The notes under the pieces: model-generated
What the model saw: only the letters and a program-made list of their open reading frames with translations
Database searches by the model: none
What the model was told of the DNA's origin: nothing
Part shown: positions 63,222 through 64,000 of the stretch, piece by piece
How positions within the stretch are numbered: the stretch's first letter is position 1
How the letters are laid out: the number at the start of each line of letters is the position of its first letter
Assembly: GCA_948144175.1 (NCBI GenBank)
Contig: CANXME010002284.1
Location: 124,001-188,000 of the forward strand
DNA length: 64,000 bases
Origin: Closterium sp. NIES-65
Taxonomy: Eukaryota > Streptophyta > Zygnematophyceae > Desmidiales > Closteriaceae
Reading direction: 5' to 3'
Position numbers and translations under genes: made by a program

Positions 63222-63550
63222 GACGTTGCATTTGCAAGACAAATAGCAAGCTTTCACAATATGTAAATTTTTGAAAGTGTGTAACACTTTCTAAAATTGT
63301 GTATTGTGAATAGCGAAGATATTTGTACCGAAGCAAAATGCTTCGGCGAACCGCTACTTCCCCCTCTTTTCGGTATAAAAGAGGGGGCGAAGGCCATTTG
63401 GCCTTCACCCACGTTTTTCATTTCAAACTTTCAATTTTCAAGTTCCCCACCCTCCCACCCTAGTATACTTAGGGAATTTGATGTTGCTATATTGTAAAAT
63501 GCTTGGACGATAAAAATCATGTACTTGCTAGTAAAAATGAGACGTTGCAT
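63217..63550 (+). repeat. 3' terminal block B1-A2-B2 of the DIRS-like element
   Basis: The 15-bp AATGAGACGTTGCAT at 63217-63231 (B1) is repeated at 63536-63550 (B2). Between them is A2 (about 63237-63445), the direct repeat of 50950-51150 with TATA box 63374-63381 and three hairpins, followed by about 90 bp of AT-rich DNA. This is the split direct-repeat end of Ngaro/Kangaroo-type elements. Confidence 0.75.
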
Positions 63551-64000
63551 CTCCAATAGGTGCATTTGAAGATGGGCCACTCGAATGTGCAATGATGTCG
63601 AGGTTCTTGAATGCTTTTCCCTACCACCTATGGGGATTCGCGCGCATCCTAGGCGTTTGGCGGCAAAAACGGCCGAATTCGTGGGCGCCGAACTTTCCTT
63701 TGCGCAAGAACCAAGCCGGAAAGGCTCCAATAGGTGTATTTGAACATGATCCACTCGAATGTGCAATGATATCGAGGTTCGTGAATGCTTTTCCCTACAC
63801 CCACGGGGATTCGCGCGCATCCTAGGCGTTTGGCGTCAAAAACGGCCGAATTCATGGGCGCCGAACTTTCCTGTGCGCACGAACTAAGTCGGAAAGGTTC
63901 CAATATGTGTATTTGAAGATGAGCCACTCGAATGTGCAATGATATCGAGGTTCGTGAATGCTTTTCCCTACACCTATGGGGATTCGCGCGCATCCTAGGC
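63551..64000. repeat. Satellite array, continuing past the window
   Basis: Two and a half monomers of the 173-bp satellite, resuming at CTCCAATAGGTG directly after B2 of the DIRS-like element. Confidence 0.9.

Larger units (their letters stand above)
50936..63550 (+). mobile_element. DIRS/Ngaro/Kangaroo-like tyrosine-recombinase retrotransposon, inactive, split by Copia C
   Basis: Plus orientation. Order: terminal repeat A1 (about 50950-51150), gag start (51251), Copia C insertion (51523-58150), gag with zinc knuckle (58341-59282), RT-RNase H (about 60538-62171), tyrosine recombinase (62182-63221), short B1 repeat (63217-63231), second terminal repeat A2 (about 63237-63445), B2 (63536-63550). 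There is no DDE integrase. The split direct-repeat layout fits Kangaroo/Ngaro rather than the inverted repeats of DIRS1. Both ends abut satellite: CTCCGATA on the left and CTCCAATA on the right, which may be a target duplication or just satellite register. Frameshifts and stops in RT and recombinase show it is dead. Confidence 0.85.

Overview
The window looks like nuclear DNA of a green-lineage eukaryote. The genes have many GT-AG introns, one carotenoid-desaturase-like protein has a plastid-targeting type leader, and the Copia primer-binding sites are of the plant initiator-Met type. A streptophyte alga or another early-diverging green plant is my best guess; I cannot name the species. It has two halves: a gene-bearing left half (1-33689) and a right half (33690-64000) of satellite DNA and nested retroelements.

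Left half. The 3' end of a PAPS-dependent carbohydrate-type sulfotransferase gene (+ strand, up to 1457) faces a complete paralogue on the minus strand (8143 to 2562, six exons) tail to tail. Next on the minus strand is a giant hybrid histidine-kinase-like gene (20300 to 8808, four exons, 3,392 codons). It keeps the phospho-acceptor H box and the receiver domain, but I see no HATPase_c domain and no extracellular sensor domain; about 1,600 residues of low-complexity linker lie between them. Divergent from it is a 13-exon gene (22595-33689, 652 codons) for a plastid-type FAD-dependent desaturase/amine-oxidase-superfamily protein. All three gene models were assembled by hand from splice junctions, and every exon phase agrees.

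The striking property of the left half is that all three gene families carry tandem, decaying copies of short segments spanning exon-intron boundaries, typically 110-180 bp apart. At a subset of the junctions between such copies sits a short palindrome of the form TTTTGAG-N4-CTCAAAA whose variable core is itself usually palindromic. I regard this combination as the best candidate for an undescribed process in the window.

Right half. A 173-bp satellite starts directly after the desaturase gene. It is interrupted by a full-length Copia element A (37740-45312, 5-bp target duplication CTATG), a Copia element B that has lost its 3' half (about 45725-50450), and a tyrosine-recombinase (DIRS/Ngaro/Kangaroo-like) retrotransposon (about 50936-63550). 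The last is split by a young Copia element C (51523-58150, identical 131-bp LTRs, target duplication GTTCG). Satellite resumes at 63551 and runs off the window. The setting resembles pericentromeric heterochromatin beside a gene cluster.
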